A DNA stretch of 64,000 nt from Flavobacterium agri. GTDB lineage: Bacteria; Bacteroidota; Bacteroidia; Flavobacteriales; Flavobacteriaceae. Numbering within the stretch: position 1 is the first letter of the stretch; every line of letters begins with the position of its first letter. The stretch lies in NCBI RefSeq assembly GCF_013401995.1, contig NZ_JACBJI010000003.1:545469-609468 (forward strand), written 5' to 3'. The position numbers were made by a program, and so were the translations under genes. Shown one piece after another: positions 55,685 to 64,000 of this stretch. The notes under the pieces were generated by a model. That model made no database searches and had not been told where the DNA came from. It saw only the letters and a program-made list of their open reading frames with translations.

Positions 55685-55717
55685 AAAAAAGGCTGTTTTA
55701 TCGACAGCCTTTTTTTA
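55685..55717. terminator. Bidirectional terminator between secDF and paiB-like gene
   Basis: AAAAAAGGCTGT (55685-55696) pairs with ACAGCCTTTTTT (55704-55715), leaving T-tracts on both strands. It serves both convergent genes. Confidence 0.88.
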
Positions 55718-55733
55718 TTGGATAAAATTGGGT

Positions 55734-56348
55734 TTATTGATTTTGGTCGCGTTTCATGTAGTCGGCGATCATGCGCTCGTTCGCATCGTTACTTTGTGAA
55801 AGAGAATCGATAATTTTGGTGCGTTCGTTTTCGGTCTTGTTCTGGCTTAGTTTCTTTTTGGCCTGAAGATCGGTGACGTGAATTTGGAATGCGACGATTC
55901 CTGTGGCCATGTCGTGTTTGAAATCATCCGGGAAGTTGTCCCATTGCGCGCGATACGACAGCTCGAAATTATCGATCGTGTTTTCCAGCAACCGAATGAC
56001 GCTTTGTGGATCTTCGATGATTTTGCCGCGTCCGTAAGCATGGACCGAAATGTAATTCCATGTCGGGACTTCGCGTTGCCGATCGTAATTCGAAGGCGAG
56101 ATATACGCGTGCGGTTCGGTGAAAATCACGAGTACATTGTCGTTTTCAACCTCTTTCCATTGGTCGTTGGCCTTTGCGAAATGCGAAACCAACACGATGT
56201 CTTCGTTTCTTGATTCAATTATGAACGGTAGGTGAGTCGCCAAAGGCACTTGGTCGCGTACCGTTACGATGGTCGCAAAACCGAACCTTTTCATAAAAGC
56301 CACGATCTCGTCTTTATCCTCAAATCGATTGTGTTTCGGAATGTACAT
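55734..56348 (-). CDS. PaiB-type FMN-binding negative transcriptional regulator
   Basis: This 204-residue protein has the split-barrel flavin fold of the PaiB family: FGFATIVTVRDQVPLATHLP at the N terminus, then VLVSHFAKANDQWKEVENDN, PTWNYISVHAYGRGKIIED, and the C-terminal IVAFQIHVTDLQAKKKLSQN. In Bacillus PaiB affects sporulation and protease genes; here the role is unknown and binding of FMN or heme is possible. It follows the S41 peptidase after 11 bases on the same strand. Confidence 0.88.
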   Translation of the reverse strand: MYIPKHNRFEDKDEIVAFMKRFGFATIVTVRDQVPLATHLPFIIESRNEDIVLVSHFAKANDQWKEVENDNVLVIFTEPHAYISPSNYDRQREVPTWNYISVHAYGRGKIIEDPQSVIRLLENTIDNFELSYRAQWDNFPDDFKHDMATGIVAFQIHVTDLQAKKKLSQNKTENERTKIIDSLSQSNDANERMIADYMKRDQNQ

Positions 56349-56359
56349 ATTGTGATGTG

Positions 56360-57664
56360 TTAATTCACTTCGATCACCGAATCGGTATTGCCTTGTATGT
56401 TTACCGTATCGGGATTATCGGGGTCGACGATCCATTTGCCGTCCACGATGAACTTATAGCGCTGTTTTCCGGTTTCGCTTTCCACGGTGGCCGACCAGCC
56501 TTTTTTGAGTTTTTGCATGCCGGTTTGCGTCCAGTCGTTGAACGTTCCGGCGAGTTTTACCTCTTTTGCCTGATTGAAGCCTTTAAGCTCGAAGGTAACG
56601 GTTTTGAGCACAGGTTTTTCGTCCTCGACTTCTTTTATCCATTGTTGCAGCGCGTTTCTCCAAACGTCTTCATCGGTTGTCGCGATACTGTTTTTCATCG
56701 CGAGTTGTTGGGCGAGGTTGAGCGCCAATTTCGTATTGACGACGACATCTGGGGTTATGCCTTGCGATTCCCAATCGGATAAGTCGTGTTCGTTGTTCGC
56801 GATGATTTTTCCGACCGAAATATACGCCTGGAAATGATCGGACAACCGCACGATTCCGCCCGCATGCGAACCGCCACCCGTAGGCTGGCCGATTATCGTC
56901 GCGCGTTTGTATTTCTTCATGCCGTTCACAAACGCTTCGGCTCCCGAAAAAGTGGCGTGACTTGTGAGTACATAAATAGGTTTGTTCAGGTATTTTTGAC
57001 CCGGAACTACCGCGGCCGTCCAGGCTTGGGTCGTGCTGTTCGTTTTGCGCCAATACGTTTCCTCGAGCTTTACCGGATCGTTGAAAAAATAACTCATCAG
57101 GAAAGGTACGGCTTTGGGCGAATAACTGCCTCCACATTGGCGTAAATCGATGATCAGCGCTTCGGTATGCGATAAGTAGGCCATCATGCCCACATAGGTT
57201 TCCGAGGCGAATTCCGGATCCACAAAACTCTCAAAATCGATATAGCCGATATTGCCGCGCAGCACTTCGACTTTTCGGATGCCGTAATTGATATGTCGCA
57301 ACATATTGCCGTATCCGACTTTTTCCGATTCGGGAATGCTCATGATTTCGGCACGATCGTCGGGCGGAAGCGTTTCCGGATGATATTCGACGCGAATGTG
57401 CTTGTCGTTGACCTGTTGTTGCAGCTCCGAAGTGAGTTGGGATGCGAAATGTTCTCCCGATAAGATGTGGTCGTAAGCGCCAGATTTCGTGCGCTTGTCT
57501 AAATAAGTATTCAGTTGTTTCCCAAGCTCGGCCGAGTAATACTTTTCGTTAAGCGTCCTTCCCAGTTTGGCGAGCGTTTCTTTTTTGTCGGATTCCGTAA
57601 TCGGGGTTTGGGCGGTAACACCAAGACATAGCATGGCGATGCCTGTGAGAATGATTCGTTTCAT
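56360..57664 (-). CDS. S41-family peptidase with C-terminal glycogen-binding-like domain
   Basis: This 434-residue protein has a signal peptide (MKRIILTGIAMLCLGVTAQ). An S41/IRBP-type protease core follows, with ALIIDLRQCGGSYSPKAVPF and VLTSHATFSGAEAFVNGMKK, carrying the catalytic Ser, and the downstream region TIIGQPTGGGSHAGGIVRL. The last ~80 residues (TFELKGFNQAKEVKLAGTFN, then DWTQTGMQKLKKGWSATVES and YKFIVDGKWIVDPDNPDTVN) form an AMPK-beta/CBM48-like beta domain. A glucan-binding tail on a protease is unusual. Start is the ATG at 57664 (MKRIILTGI). Substrate unknown. Confidence 0.85.
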   Translation of the reverse strand: MKRIILTGIAMLCLGVTAQTPITESDKKETLAKLGRTLNEKYYSAELGKQLNTYLDKRTKSGAYDHILSGEHFASQLTSELQQQVNDKHIRVEYHPETLPPDDRAEIMSIPESEKVGYGNMLRHINYGIRKVEVLRGNIGYIDFESFVDPEFASETYVGMMAYLSHTEALIIDLRQCGGSYSPKAVPFLMSYFFNDPVKLEETYWRKTNSTTQAWTAAVVPGQKYLNKPIYVLTSHATFSGAEAFVNGMKKYKRATIIGQPTGGGSHAGGIVRLSDHFQAYISVGKIIANNEHDLSDWESQGITPDVVVNTKLALNLAQQLAMKNSIATTDEDVWRNALQQWIKEVEDEKPVLKTVTFELKGFNQAKEVKLAGTFNDWTQTGMQKLKKGWSATVESETGKQRYKFIVDGKWIVDPDNPDTVNIQGNTDSVIEVN

Positions 57665-57727
57665 GATGATTGATTTGAATGATGATGCCCGTAAGACGAA
57701 GCGCATCCCCGAATGTTTCATCCAGAC

Positions 57728-57754
57728 AAAAAAACCGCCCCAAACGGAACGGTT
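57728..57754 (-). terminator. lgt terminator
   Basis: AACCG (57733-57737) pairs with CGGTT (57750-57754); on the minus strand it is followed by T residues. It lies between the lgt stop and the S41 gene start. Confidence 0.6.
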
Positions 57755-57765
57755 TATAATATGAA

Positions 57766-57825
57766 AAGCCACGAATGGCACGAATGAGCGCAAATAATTA
57801 ATGTAATTCGCGCCATTCGTGGCTT
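57766..57825. repeat. GCCACGAAT inverted repeat, family 3, copy near lgt
   Basis: AAGCCACGAATGGCACGAAT pairs with ATTCGCGCCATTCGTGGCTT (one mismatch) around a 20-base loop. It is just downstream of lgt on the minus strand and before its terminator. The arms are nearly identical to copy 1. Confidence 0.8.
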
Positions 57826-57832
57826 GCTAAAA

Positions 57833-58774
57833 TCATTCTTTCTCAACGCCTTTCACGGGTTTTTCCGCGAAGAAGATAAAGTACAGACCGGCAAGGATAA
57901 ACGGTATGCTCAGCCATTGTCCGGTCGAGAACATGCCCAAAGCCGACTCGAATCCGCCCTGGCTTTCCTTGACGTATTCCACAACGAAACGCACCGTCCA
58001 AAGCAACACGAGGAATACCCCGAAAATGAGGCCTTTTCGTTGGCGTGCATCGGTTTTCCAATACATATACATCAAAATCGCGAATACGAAAACATAACCG
58101 ATGGCTTCGTAAAGCTGCGCCGGATGACGCGTCGGCACTTGTTCCAAAAGCGTGGAGAATTTCGGGTCGGTCGCGATCGCGTTGTAGGCATCGTTCGGCG
58201 TCTTGGTTTGCGTCATCGCCATGGCCTCGTTCGATTTGAACTGGTCGCGGATGAATTTGAACCCAAAAGCCGAATTCGTCTCGTTTCCTATGATTTCCGA
58301 ATTGAAAAAGTTACCGATACGAACGAAAATCCCGCCCGACGTTACCGGAATAACGACGCGGTCCAAAATCCACAAAATAGGCTTCTGGATCACGTTTTTG
58401 GCGTAGAAATACATCGTAATGATGATCGCGATCGCAGCACCGTGGCTTGCCAGCCCTTGAAACCCGGTGAATTGGAATTCGGGTTCGAACTTGAACGGCA
58501 ACAATATCTCGGACGGATGCTGGCTGAAATAATCCCAGTCGTAAAAGAAAACGTGGCCCAAACGCGCGCCTAGCAAAGTCGCGAGCACCGTCCAGATGAA
58601 CAACGTGTCGAGTTTCTCGATCGGAATCTGTTCGCGGTCGTAAATCTTCTTCATGATGAACCAGCCAAGCCCAAAAGCGACTACGAACATCAAGCTATAA
58701 TATCGGATTACAAAAAAGCCAAGATCGATGCCTTCGGAAGGATTCCACACAGCGGCGGCCAAAACGTTTGTCAT
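57833..58774 (-). CDS. lgt: Prolipoprotein diacylglyceryl transferase
   Basis: This 313-residue, seven-helix enzyme has GARLGHVFFYDWDYF, the signature IFVRIGNFFNSEIIGN, RHPAQLYEAIGYVFV and the C-terminal FSTGQWLSIPFILAG. It transfers diacylglycerol from phosphatidylglycerol to the lipobox Cys of prolipoproteins, which include the lipoprotein at 12394. Length is slightly above usual, with an insert around residues 175-200 (QFKSNEAMAMTQTKTPNDAY). Upstream is yidD on the same strand. Confidence 0.96.
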   Translation of the reverse strand: MTNVLAAAVWNPSEGIDLGFFVIRYYSLMFVVAFGLGWFIMKKIYDREQIPIEKLDTLFIWTVLATLLGARLGHVFFYDWDYFSQHPSEILLPFKFEPEFQFTGFQGLASHGAAIAIIITMYFYAKNVIQKPILWILDRVVIPVTSGGIFVRIGNFFNSEIIGNETNSAFGFKFIRDQFKSNEAMAMTQTKTPNDAYNAIATDPKFSTLLEQVPTRHPAQLYEAIGYVFVFAILMYMYWKTDARQRKGLIFGVFLVLLWTVRFVVEYVKESQGGFESALGMFSTGQWLSIPFILAGLYFIFFAEKPVKGVEKE

Positions 58775-58833
58775 GTTAGGTTATTTGTCGTAAAAATAAG
58801 GAAATTCCGATTAAGGATTATGTTTAAGGAATC

Positions 58834-59085
58834 CTAATGTTTGTGCGCGCAACGACGTTCGGGAACCGGATCGTATCCGCTTCGTCCCCACGGATGGCAG
58901 CTCAAAATCCGCCTGATGCCCAAATAGCTTCCGTAAAACAAACCATGAACCTGCAAAGCCTCGAGAAAATAGGCAGAACAAGTAGGAGTGAAGCGGCATA
59001 CCGATGGCGTGAACGGCGTGATAAACGTCCGATAGAACCGAATCAGCAACACCAATGGCAATATGAGGATTTTCTTGAGCGTCAA
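58834..59085 (-). CDS. yidD: Membrane protein insertion efficiency factor YidD
   Basis: This 83-residue protein has the YidD pattern: [20 protein letters not shown] (membrane-near helix), [20 protein letters not shown] with its conserved Cys residues, and [20 protein letters not shown]. It aids YidC-dependent insertion at the inner membrane. The start is TTG at 59085, overlapping the cysS stop as TTGA; that matches the family N terminus (TLKKILILP). Confidence 0.92.
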   Translation of the reverse strand: MTLKKILILPLVLLIRFYRTFITPFTPSVCRFTPTCSAYFLEALQVHGLFYGSYLGIRRILSCHPWGRSGYDPVPERRCAHKH

Positions 59086-60566
59086 GGAACCAAAGTGAAC
59101 GTCGTGCCTTCTTTGTTGTCCTTGAGTTGGATGCCAAGTGCGATCAACTGGTCGCGAATCTGGTCACTCATTGCGAAATCCTTGTTGGCACGGGCCGTAT
59201 TGCGCATTTCGATAAGCAGGTTCACGACGTTTTCGAGTTTTTCAAGATGGGTGTCGGCTCCTTTTTCATCGGTCAATCCCAAAACGTCGAATACGAAAGC
59301 ATGCATGGTCTTTTGGAAATCGACCAAATCCACCTGCGTAAGCGATTCTTTTCCGTCTTTCAGAAGGTTGACGAATTTCACGCCTTCGAACAAATACGAA
59401 ATCAGGATCGGGCTGTTGAAATCGTCGCTCATGGCGTCGTAGCACTGTTTTTTCCAAGCCGCAATGTCCAAAGTAGAGGTGGCCGAAGACGAAAGCGTAG
59501 GGATGGTTTCCATAGCTTCCATCAAACGCGCGTATCCTTTTTCGGCGGCTGTGATCGCATCGTCCGAAAAGTCGAGAATACTGCGGTAATGCGCCTGCAT
59601 CATAAAGAAGCGCGTCACAGAGGCCGAAAACGGTTTGCTCAGGAAAGGGTTGTCGCCCGAAAGGATTTCGCCCGGCAAAATATTATTCCCCGTAGATTTC
59701 GACATTTTCTTGCCGTTGAGCGTGAGCATGTTCGCGTGCATCCAGTAATTCACCGGAGAATTTCCGCAAGCCGCCTCGCTTTGGGCGATTTCGCATTCAT
59801 GGTGCGGGAATTTCAAATCCATTCCGCCGCCGTGTATGTCGAAGTGCTCGCCCAGATATTTCGTGCTCATGGCCGTACATTCCAAATGCCAGCCCGGGAA
59901 GCCGTCGCTCCAAGGTGAAGGCCAGCGCATGATGTGTTCGGGTTCCGCTTTCTTCCAAAGTGCGAAATCCTGAGGGCTTTTCTTGTCCGATTGCCCGTCT
60001 GTGTCGCGGGTGTTGGCCAACATGTCTTCGACGTTTCGTCCCGACAAAATCCCGTATTGGTATTTTTCGTTGAATTTGGCGATGTCGAAATACACCGAAC
60101 CGTTAGAAACATAAGCGTAACCTTGATCGATGATTTTCTGCACGATCCCGATCTGCTCGATGATGTGTCCCGTCGCGGTCGGCTCTATGCTTGGCGGCAA
60201 AAAGTTGAACGCGGCCAAAATATGGTGAAAATCTACGGTGTAGCGCTGCACGATTTCCATCGGCTCGACCTGTTCGACCTTGGCCTTTTTGGCGATTTTG
60301 TCTTCGCCGTCGTCCACGTCGTCCACGATATGCCCGACATCGGTAATATTCCTTACATAACGGACTTTATACCCCAAATGCAACAGGTAGCGGAAAATCA
60401 CGTCGAACGACATGAACGTACGCACGTTGCCCAAATGCACATTGCTGTAAACCGTCGGTCCACACACGTACATGCCTACATTTCCCTCATGGATTGGCGT
60501 AAAAACTTCTTTCTCGCCGCTAAGCGAGTTGTAAATCTTGAGTTCGTGGTCTTTGTACAAAGGCAT
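59082..60566 (-). CDS. cysS: Cysteine--tRNA ligase
   Basis: This 494-residue class I synthetase has the HIGH-type site in [19 protein letters not shown], the zinc-site region [20 protein letters not shown] with His and Cys ligands, and the KMSKS-type loop [18 protein letters not shown]. It charges tRNA-Cys in the cytoplasm. Start is the ATG at 60566. A family 1 structured repeat (copy C, 60581-60725) lies in the gap directly upstream, in the same orientation. Confidence 0.98.
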   Translation of the reverse strand: MPLYKDHELKIYNSLSGEKEVFTPIHEGNVGMYVCGPTVYSNVHLGNVRTFMSFDVIFRYLLHLGYKVRYVRNITDVGHIVDDVDDGEDKIAKKAKVEQVEPMEIVQRYTVDFHHILAAFNFLPPSIEPTATGHIIEQIGIVQKIIDQGYAYVSNGSVYFDIAKFNEKYQYGILSGRNVEDMLANTRDTDGQSDKKSPQDFALWKKAEPEHIMRWPSPWSDGFPGWHLECTAMSTKYLGEHFDIHGGGMDLKFPHHECEIAQSEAACGNSPVNYWMHANMLTLNGKKMSKSTGNNILPGEILSGDNPFLSKPFSASVTRFFMMQAHYRSILDFSDDAITAAEKGYARLMEAMETIPTLSSSATSTLDIAAWKKQCYDAMSDDFNSPILISYLFEGVKFVNLLKDGKESLTQVDLVDFQKTMHAFVFDVLGLTDEKGADTHLEKLENVVNLLIEMRNTARANKDFAMSDQIRDQLIALGIQLKDNKEGTTFTLVP

Positions 60567-60580
60567 GTGATGTGTTTTTA

Positions 60581-60725
60581 GGAGCTTGTTCCGGCTGTCC
60601 GCTACTAGCTTTCTTGAAAAAATCTGGTTTTATACCGTATGCGAAGAGCTTCCGTCGGTCGCTTCCGCATCCAGATAAAACGAAGACTTTTTCTGCAAAA
60701 GGCTAGCCGCGTCCATCCGGGCTAA
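60581..60725 (-). repeat. Structured dispersed repeat, family 1, copy C
   Basis: On the minus strand it reads TTAGCCCGGATGG, GCGGCTAGCCTTTTG, a long interrupted hairpin, then GAAAGCTAGTAGCGGACAGCCGG and AAGCTCC. The frame matches copies A and B (GGA-xx-TCCTTTT ... AAAAG-xx-CGGA-xAGCC), but here CTAGC pairs with GCTAG where copy A has AATC with GATT. The interior also pairs: GAAAAA with TTTTTTC, TTTTAT with ATAAAA, ATGCG with CGCAT. It sits in the leader of cysS, 15 bases before the start codon. Confidence 0.72.
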
Positions 60726-60764
60726 GTTGCGGTAAATATCGGAAATCCGTTTCTAAAAAAGGAA

Positions 60765-61436
60765 TTAAAACTTCGTGTCGAGCTGAATGTAATTCAGGAA
60801 TTCGCGTCTGGTTTGCTCTTCCTTGAATTTTCCTCCGAATTCCGAAGTCACGGTGCTGCTCTCGATGTCCTTGATCCCGCGCGAATTCACGCAAAGGTGT
60901 TTGGCGTCGATCACACAGGCCACATCTTCCGTACCGAGCGCGCGCTGCAATTCCTGTACGATTTGCATCGTAAGGCGTTCCTGCACTTGCGGACGCTTGG
61001 CGTAGTGGTCTACGATGCGGTTCATCTTCGAAAGCCCGATCACGCGACCGTTTGAAATGTAAGCCACATGGGCGCGTCCTATAATAGGCAGCAAATGGTG
61101 TTCGCAGGTAGAGTAGAGGGTGATGTTCTTTTCCACTAACATCTCACCATATTTATAATGGTTGTCGAAAGTCGAAGGATTGGGTTTCTTGTTCGGGTTC
61201 AAACCTCCGAAAAGTTCCTTTACGAACATCTTGGCCACGCGGTTCGGCGTGCCTTTTAGGCTGTCGTCGGTAAGATCCATCCCCAATGTTAAGAGAATGT
61301 TTTCGACGTCTTTTTTGATAAGTTCGATCTTTTTGTCGTCAGGTATATCGAATGCGTCTGGTCTGATGGGATTTTGGGCACTTGTAGCGATATGGTCGTT
61401 ACCGATTTCGTCCTGAAAATCGTCGCTTGAAATCAT
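60765..61436 (-). CDS. folE: GTP cyclohydrolase I
   Basis: This 223-residue enzyme has the zinc-binding Cys-His region in LYSTCEHHLLPIIGRAHVAY, SKMNRIVDHYAKRPQVQERL, and the zinc Cys/His region near ACVIDAKHLCVNSRGI. It makes 7,8-dihydroneopterin triphosphate from GTP, the first step to folate. Start is the ATG at 61436 (MISSDDFQDEIG); a longer in-frame extension lacks homology. Confidence 0.97.
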   Translation of the reverse strand: MISSDDFQDEIGNDHIATSAQNPIRPDAFDIPDDKKIELIKKDVENILLTLGMDLTDDSLKGTPNRVAKMFVKELFGGLNPNKKPNPSTFDNHYKYGEMLVEKNITLYSTCEHHLLPIIGRAHVAYISNGRVIGLSKMNRIVDHYAKRPQVQERLTMQIVQELQRALGTEDVACVIDAKHLCVNSRGIKDIESSTVTSEFGGKFKEEQTRREFLNYIQLDTKF

Positions 61437-61472
61437 AAATGTCTGATTTACTGTAAATGAAAAATACGGCTG

Positions 61473-61480
61473 CAAAGATA
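61473..61480 (-). promoter_or_regulatory. -7 promoter box for folE
   Basis: The minus strand reads TATCTTTG (TAnnTTTG), 37 bases before the ATG at 61436. The -33 element is not clear at the usual spacing. Confidence 0.35.
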
Positions 61481-61592
61481 AAAATTCTCAACCAAAACAC
61501 CCGTTTCATAATTGATATTTCACCAATCAAAAATTAACACTAATCTTTTGCTAAATTTATGTAAATTTCGCCCTTTCAAAAAATGCCACTCT

Positions 61593-62000
61593 ATGAAAAG
61601 TTTTTACCTACTTGGCCTAATTCTTTGTTTTTCTTCAGGGTTGATGGCCCAAAACACAGAAAACCCTTGCCAAATTGCGTATTCTGTTGAAGTCGTGAAG
61701 AAAGAAGCGACTACGCAAAAAGATCAGTATTCCGCCAATCTGAACTGGGATTTTTCCGCTTATCCGGCCGAATCCGACATTAAGTTCGAAATCGTGCCCA
61801 TACGCGATTGCTGGAGGGAAGTCGAAGGCAAGCAATTCGGTACCGCCGAAGTGTTCAAAGCGCAGGCCGATAAAGGTTCGCGCGAATTCACTTTGCTCGG
61901 TATGAAAGCCAAATGCTTTAAATGGAGGGCTATAATTACCACGGCCGATTGCAACCAAACTACCGACTGGAAATACTATTCATTCCTACCAAAGAACTAA
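61593..62000 (+). CDS. Small secreted protein of unknown function
   Basis: This 135-residue protein has a signal peptide (MKSFYLLGLILCFSSGLMA, then QNTENPC). The mature part has four or five Cys (NPCQIAYS, IRDCWRE, AKCFKWRA, TADCNQTT) that could form disulphides in the periplasm. No family is recognised. Start is the ATG at 61593, which sets the signal peptide correctly. The next gene begins six bases after its stop codon, so the two are co-transcribed; it may be an accessory factor for the large repeat protein. Confidence 0.7.
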   Translation: MKSFYLLGLILCFSSGLMAQNTENPCQIAYSVEVVKKEATTQKDQYSANLNWDFSAYPAESDIKFEIVPIRDCWREVEGKQFGTAEVFKAQADKGSREFTLLGMKAKCFKWRAIITTADCNQTTDWKYYSFLPKN

Positions 62001-62006
62001 ATCGCT

Positions 62007-64000
62007 ATGAAAAAACTTTTGCTCTTTCTGGCTTTGTTGGCCTCAGTTACAGCTTTCTCTCAAGGAGGCACCTGTCCAACGGCTACGCCCTTCTGTGCCG
62101 GGGCTGGAAACTTTATTTTCCAGAACTCCACTACAGATCCGAACGGATTAGGTCAGGTAGGATGTAATTTCTCGACCCCGAACGCCGCCTGGTTTTATCT
62201 TCAAATCGATGAAGGTGGGGAATTGGTGTTCAACATCCAACAAGGTGAACAGTTCGACGCCAACGGAAATGTTGTGCCGGGAACAGAACTCGACGTTGAC
62301 TTTATAGCGTGGGGGCCGTATACGAGTCCGGCCCAGATGTGTTCGCTCATCGACCTTGACGAATGCGACGGATGTCCGAACAACACGTCTGATCCTAACT
62401 TTTACCCGTCCGGAAACGTAATCGACTGTAGTTATTCAGGTTCTTATAATGAGACCTTGACGATTCACAATGCGCAGCCTGGACAGATCTACGCCGTATT
62501 GCTTACGAACTTTTCTCAACAACCGGGTTATATCAACCTAAACCAGACAAACGAGAACAACGCAAATGCAGGAAGCACAGATTGTAGTATCGTGTGTCCG
62601 CTTACGGTAAGTACACCTGGAATCCTTTGTGACAGTAACCCTACTACTACGGTTACCGCAACTTCAGGAGCTTCCAATCCTCAATATACTTGGTACGACA
62701 CTAATGGAGTCCTTATTCCTGGAGCTACCGGTAATACCTTTACCGTTTCGGTTCCGGGAACTTATTCTGTTCACGCAATCGGTCAAATTGCTTCGGGCCA
62801 AACGTGTGAGGAGCAAATTGCAGAATTTACGGTGACTTCTTATTCGCCTCCGGGATACACGCCTCCAACTGGTTTGACGGCATGTAATACTCCTGGACCT
62901 GCACTTTTCAACCTCAATGCGGCAATTGCGCAAATGGGTATAAACGCTGCAGATTACGACATATTCTTTTACACTAACCAGCAGGATGCACTCGATGTTG
63001 CTCCTAACTCACTTAATCCGATCAATTATCCGGGTCAGAACGGGGAGGTTATCTGGATTTCGCTTGCTAACGTGAACATTGATTGTATTTTTGCGGCAAG
63101 TGTTACGTTGAGTTACGATTGCCAAAACGATTTGTACCTATGTGATGTTGGGAATAACGGAGTTGAAAATTTCGATTTGTCGCAACAAACCGCTACTATT
63201 TTAGGTAGTCTTAACCCAGCCGATTATACCGTAACATATCACGATAACCAATCGGACGCAATTTCGGGAGCCAATCCGATCACTCCGGATACGGCTTATC
63301 CTGGGAATGAAGGCGATGTGATTTACGGTCATATAGAGGAGAATGCAAATCCGGCCAATGTGAGTACGACATCTTTCGTATTGCATTTGTATCCGACTCC
63401 GGATGCTGTACTTGCCGCTTCCGCTACATCGGTATGCGTTGGCGGAACAGCGCCGGTAATTACATTTACAGGACAAAGCGGAACAGCACCTTATACCTTT
63501 ACTTATACGATTAATGGAGGAACCCCACAAACGATTTCTTCTACTGTAGGTAATGATAGCGTCACTATCACTATCCCGACTACCGTTGCCGGAACATTCG
63601 ATATCGATTTGACGAATGTTTCCGACGCACACTGTAGCACACCTCAAACAGAATCTATAACGGTTACTGTAAATCCGGTACCGGACGCCATTATACAAGC
63701 CCCTATTATCACGGCTTGTCTTAACGGCACATCACCTACGGTCACAATAATTGGTTCTGGAGGTACTGCACCTTATACATTTACTTACACATTAGGTTCG
63801 GGTGGTCCGGTTCAGATAACAAGCAACGCGGCCGGTCAGGCCACAGTATCGATTCCAACGACTACAGCGGGCACATTCCCTTTCAACCTTCTAGACGTAG
63901 CCGATGCGAACTGCACGAGCGTGCAGGACGATTCGGTCACCTTCACGATCAAGCCATTGCCTGACGCTACGGCGGCGGCCTCGGCCACTTCGGTGTGCCA
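62007..64000 (+). CDS. Large secreted repeat protein, SprB/PKD-like (3' end beyond right edge)
   Basis: At least 664 codons are open and continue past the right edge. A signal peptide (MKKLLLFLALLASVTAFSQ) is followed by a Cys-rich N-terminal domain (GTCPTATPFCAGAGNFIFQN, LIDLDECDGCPNNTSDPNFY). Later come repeats of about 90-95 residues. Two near-matching units contain APYTFTYTINGG and APYTFTYTLGSG, each preceded by a PDA..ASATSVC-type start and a Cys; a third unit is starting at the edge. This fits flavobacterial adhesins of the SprB type that carry a type IX sorting domain at the end, which is not in view. Confidence 0.8.
   Translation, partial: MKKLLLFLALLASVTAFSQGGTCPTATPFCAGAGNFIFQNSTTDPNGLGQVGCNFSTPNAAWFYLQIDEGGELVFNIQQGEQFDANGNVVPGTELDVDFIAWGPYTSPAQMCSLIDLDECDGCPNNTSDPNFYPSGNVIDCSYSGSYNETLTIHNAQPGQIYAVLLTNFSQQPGYINLNQTNENNANAGSTDCSIVCPLTVSTPGILCDSNPTTTVTATSGASNPQYTWYDTNGVLIPGATGNTFTVSVPGTYSVHAIGQIASGQTCEEQIAEFTVTSYSPPGYTPPTGLTACNTPGPALFNLNAAIAQMGINAADYDIFFYTNQQDALDVAPNSLNPINYPGQNGEVIWISLANVNIDCIFAASVTLSYDCQNDLYLCDVGNNGVENFDLSQQTATILGSLNPADYTVTYHDNQSDAISGANPITPDTAYPGNEGDVIYGHIEENANPANVSTTSFVLHLYPTPDAVLAASATSVCVGGTAPVITFTGQSGTAPYTFTYTINGGTPQTISSTVGNDSVTITIPTTVAGTFDIDLTNVSDAHCSTPQTESITVTVNPVPDAIIQAPIITACLNGTSPTVTIIGSGGTAPYTFTYTLGSGGPVQITSNAAGQATVSIPTTTAGTFPFNLLDVADANCTSVQDDSVTFTIKPLPDATAAASATSVC

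Noticed and set aside
60581..60725. Cysteine T-box riboswitch upstream of cysS
   Set aside because: No T-box sequence, specifier loop or anti-terminator is seen, and T-boxes are not expected in this phylum; the element is a repeat also found in two other places.

Overview
The window is chromosomal DNA from a member of the Bacteroidota, most likely a Flavobacteriaceae species of unusually high G+C for that family. The evidence is a type IX secretion (T9SS) type B sorting domain, a large SprB/PKD-like repeat protein, a fused SecDF, a flavobacterial Fur, an OstA-like protein, -7 boxes of the form TAnnTTTG, and the near absence of Shine-Dalgarno sequences. No rRNA, tRNA, CRISPR array, prophage or transposase gene was seen. 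The gene content is mostly core chromosome, with one polysaccharide locus.

Layout. 1-8.4 kb: TPR protein (cut by the left edge), class III aminotransferase, OstA-like protein, secreted GH13 amylase with a coupled DUF2007-like membrane protein, and NhaA. 8.4-13.9 kb: a methyltransferase-acetyltransferase fusion, a periplasmic heavy-metal protein, PurA, a Fur-family regulator, a YD-repeat-like lipoprotein, a YdeI/DUF1905 protein and a small Pro/Gly-rich protein. 14-19.7 kb: bifunctional RelA/SpoT, a serine hydrolase, an rRNA methyltransferase, and a membrane-protein gene that seems to be cut by an in-frame stop. 19.7-25.8 kb: a tightly overlapping SpoIIM-DUF4129-DUF4350-MoxR-DUF58 operon with a divergent RDD gene. 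25.8-28.2 kb: TRIC/UPF0126 channel and a T9SS surface protein. 28.5-39.6 kb: surface polysaccharide genes in both orientations (FdtA/FdtB-type amino-sugar enzymes, Wzx flippase, four glycosyltransferases, a large membrane protein, an FAD oxidoreductase). 39.7-46.2 kb: FtsE, a 1003-residue TPR protein paired with an outer-membrane barrel, and a Gre-like protein. 46.4-55.7 kb: AsnB, a dipeptide epimerase, GyrB, Mdh, SecDF. 55.7-61.4 kb: PaiB-like flavoprotein, an S41 peptidase with a C-terminal glycogen-binding-like domain, Lgt, YidD, CysS, FolE. 61.6 kb to the end: two secreted proteins, the second running off the right edge.

The most striking non-coding content is three families of dispersed structured repeats. 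One (copies at 11588, 16298 and 60581) has a conserved frame and stems that change on both sides while keeping pairing, as expected of a structured RNA or a mobile hairpin element. A second is a near-perfect 33-37 nt palindrome (28421, 40546, 48137) whose arms also co-vary. A third is a GCCACGAAT-armed inverted repeat with about five copies. The best candidates for something undescribed are the first family, the MTase-GNAT fusion, the S41-glycogen-binding fusion, the TPR/barrel pair, and a terminator-like hairpin directly in front of the Gre-like gene.
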